15,955 bases of DNA from NCBI GenBank assembly GCA_964553435.1, contig CAZKKM010000032.1:1-15955 (forward strand), in the 5' to 3' direction. Shown in pieces: positions 15,237-15,955 of this stretch; position 1 is the stretch's first letter; every line of letters starts with the position of its first letter. This DNA is from RUG11867 sp964553435. GTDB taxonomy: Bacteria; Bacillota_I; Bacilli_A; RF39; UBA660. The notes under the pieces were generated by a model. That model ran no database searches and was not told the DNA's origin. It saw only the letters and a list, made by a program, of their open reading frames with translations. Position numbers and translations under genes: made by a program.

Positions 15237-15263
15237 AAAAAAATCCGGACTCATTCGTCCAGA
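15237..15263 (-). terminator. Rho-independent terminator of engB
   Basis: On the minus strand TCTGGAC and GTCCGGA form a 7-bp stem (one G-U pair) around GAATGA, followed by seven T. The TGA stop codon of engB lies in the loop. Confidence 0.85.
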
Positions 15264-15838
15264 TAGCTCGTGATTATATCGTATATTTCCTGTTTCCCTT
15301 TTTTGTTCACACTCGAAAAATAAACTAGATTATCGCCGTCTTCCAATTTTATCGTCTCTTCGATGAGTTTCATCTGTTTCTCACGATTTTTCATCTTTAC
15401 TTTGTCGAACTTTGTCGCCACGATGGTCACAGGGATTTTGTAGTATTTGAGATAGTTGTACATGAGAATGTCGTCTTCTGTCGGCTTCACTTTGAAATCG
15501 ATAAGTAAGAAAACTCTTTTGAGTGTATATCTGGTTTTCAAATAGTCCTCGATCATGATGCCAAATTTTTTTTGTGTCGGCTTATCAACCTTGGCATAAC
15601 CGTATCCGGGGACGTCTACGAGATAAAAGCATTCGTTTATAAAATAGAAGTTTAGAGTTTGAGTTTTTCCCGGTGTGCTGCTCGTATGGGCATAGTTTTT
15701 TCTATTGATTATCGTATTGATGAAACTCGATTTACCGACATTTGAGCGACCGACGAGAAGAAATTCGGGATTCTCCCCTTCCGGATATTGATTTGTTCTT
15801 ACGGCTATGTTCGTAAGTTCTGCCGATTCAATTTTCAT
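15251..15838 (-). CDS. engB: Ribosome biogenesis GTPase EngB (YsxC)
   Basis: A single-domain TrmE/Era-type GTPase needed for 50S subunit assembly, cytoplasmic. It has 195 residues, the usual length. Motifs are GRSNVGKS (30-37, G1), TSSTPGKTQTLNFY (52-65, G2 switch region typical of EngB), DVPGYGYAKV (75-84, G3) and TKFDK (142-146, G4). An FSSVNKKG stretch (174-181) fits G5. The ATG follows GAGGTGTGA. It is monocistronic in this window, with a near-consensus promoter upstream and a hairpin terminator over its stop codon. The lon or clpX neighbour common in other genomes is not visible, though the window ends soon after. Confidence 0.97.
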   Translation of the reverse strand: MKIESAELTNIAVRTNQYPEGENPEFLLVGRSNVGKSSFINTIINRKNYAHTSSTPGKTQTLNFYFINECFYLVDVPGYGYAKVDKPTQKKFGIMIEDYLKTRYTLKRVFLLIDFKVKPTEDDILMYNYLKYYKIPVTIVATKFDKVKMKNREKQMKLIEETIKLEDGDNLVYFSSVNKKGKQEIYDIITSYLDE

Positions 15839-15858
15839 AAATCACACCTCGTGATGAA

Positions 15859-15887
15859 ATTATATAAAAAACCAAAGAAAAAGTCAA
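15859..15887 (-). promoter_or_regulatory. Promoter for engB
   Basis: On the minus strand TTGACT (15882-15887) and a perfect TATAAT (15859-15864) are 17 bases apart. The -10 lies about 20 bases before the engB start codon. Confidence 0.8.
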
Positions 15888-15944
15888 CTTGACGATTATT
15901 GGGATAGAGTAAAATGGATTCGGAAACACAAAAAAAAGAACATC

Positions 15945-15953
15945 TGATATAAT
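15945..15953 (+). promoter_or_regulatory. Possible plus-strand promoter at the right edge
   Basis: TGA-TATAAT is an extended -10 reading towards the window end. The -35 position is not convincing. If real, a divergent gene begins just beyond the window. The stretch 15888-15944 shows nothing else. Confidence 0.25.
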
Positions 15954-15955
15954 AA

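Noticed and set aside
1..15955. Use of TGA as tryptophan (mollicute code).
   Set aside because: Several conserved genes end at TGA exactly at the expected family length (gpmI, engB, gpmA-like), and Trp codons in the conserved proteins are TGG.

Overview
The window looks like a chromosomal stretch from a low-GC, Gram-positive-type bacterium (Bacillota or a close Mycoplasmatota-side relative such as the Erysipelotrichia/RF39-like gut lineages; this placement is inferred from gene content only). Supporting signs are strong Shine-Dalgarno sequences, TATAAT/TTGACN promoters, Rho-independent hairpins, a short ThiI without rhodanese paired with a NifZ-type desulfurase, and a large BspA-type 26-residue-repeat surface protein. 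TGA serves as a stop codon at several gene ends, so this is not a code-4 mollicute. All genes but one lie on the minus strand.

Layout from low to high coordinates. 1-1329: an edge-truncated protein with a duplicated ~37-residue motif, and an unrecognised protein with a pentapeptide-like segment. 1408-3715: a nifZ-thiI pair for tRNA 4-thiouridine formation. 3975-6929: a 984-residue BspA-like repeat protein held by an N-terminal membrane anchor. 7132-7431: a small HTH regulator, the only plus-strand gene, diverging from the BspA gene across an intergenic region with overlapping perfect dyads. 7551-9124: two pieces of FAD/Rieske oxidoreductase genes on either side of a 10-N gap. The pieces overlap in protein-family coordinates but differ in sequence, so they appear to be two paralogues with missing DNA between them. 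9164-11411: a cofactor-independent phosphoglycerate mutase (gpmI) preceded by a cofactor-dependent homologue (gpmA-like) that has lost its catalytic histidine and other active-site residues. 11508-12818: the ribosome-assembly GTPase Der. 12906-15166: a ferritin-like diiron-type protein between two diverged paralogues of an unrecognised family. 15251-15838: the GTPase EngB (YsxC).

How the genes work together. NifZ would mobilise cysteine sulfur for ThiI. gpmA-like, gpmI and the first oxidoreductase gene lie close together in one direction and may be cotranscribed; GpmI would carry the glycolytic mutase step while the GpmA-like protein looks like a pseudoenzyme. Der and EngB both serve 50S ribosome assembly but are separate transcription units. 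The HTH gene and BspA gene share a control region, suggesting regulated surface display. The unknown-ferritin-unknown cluster has no role I can name, but the paired paralogues around a diiron protein are the part most likely to be an undescribed system.

No tRNA, rRNA, CRISPR array, insertion sequence or phage gene was seen. Several hairpin terminators overlap the stop codon of the gene they end, which points to a compact genome.
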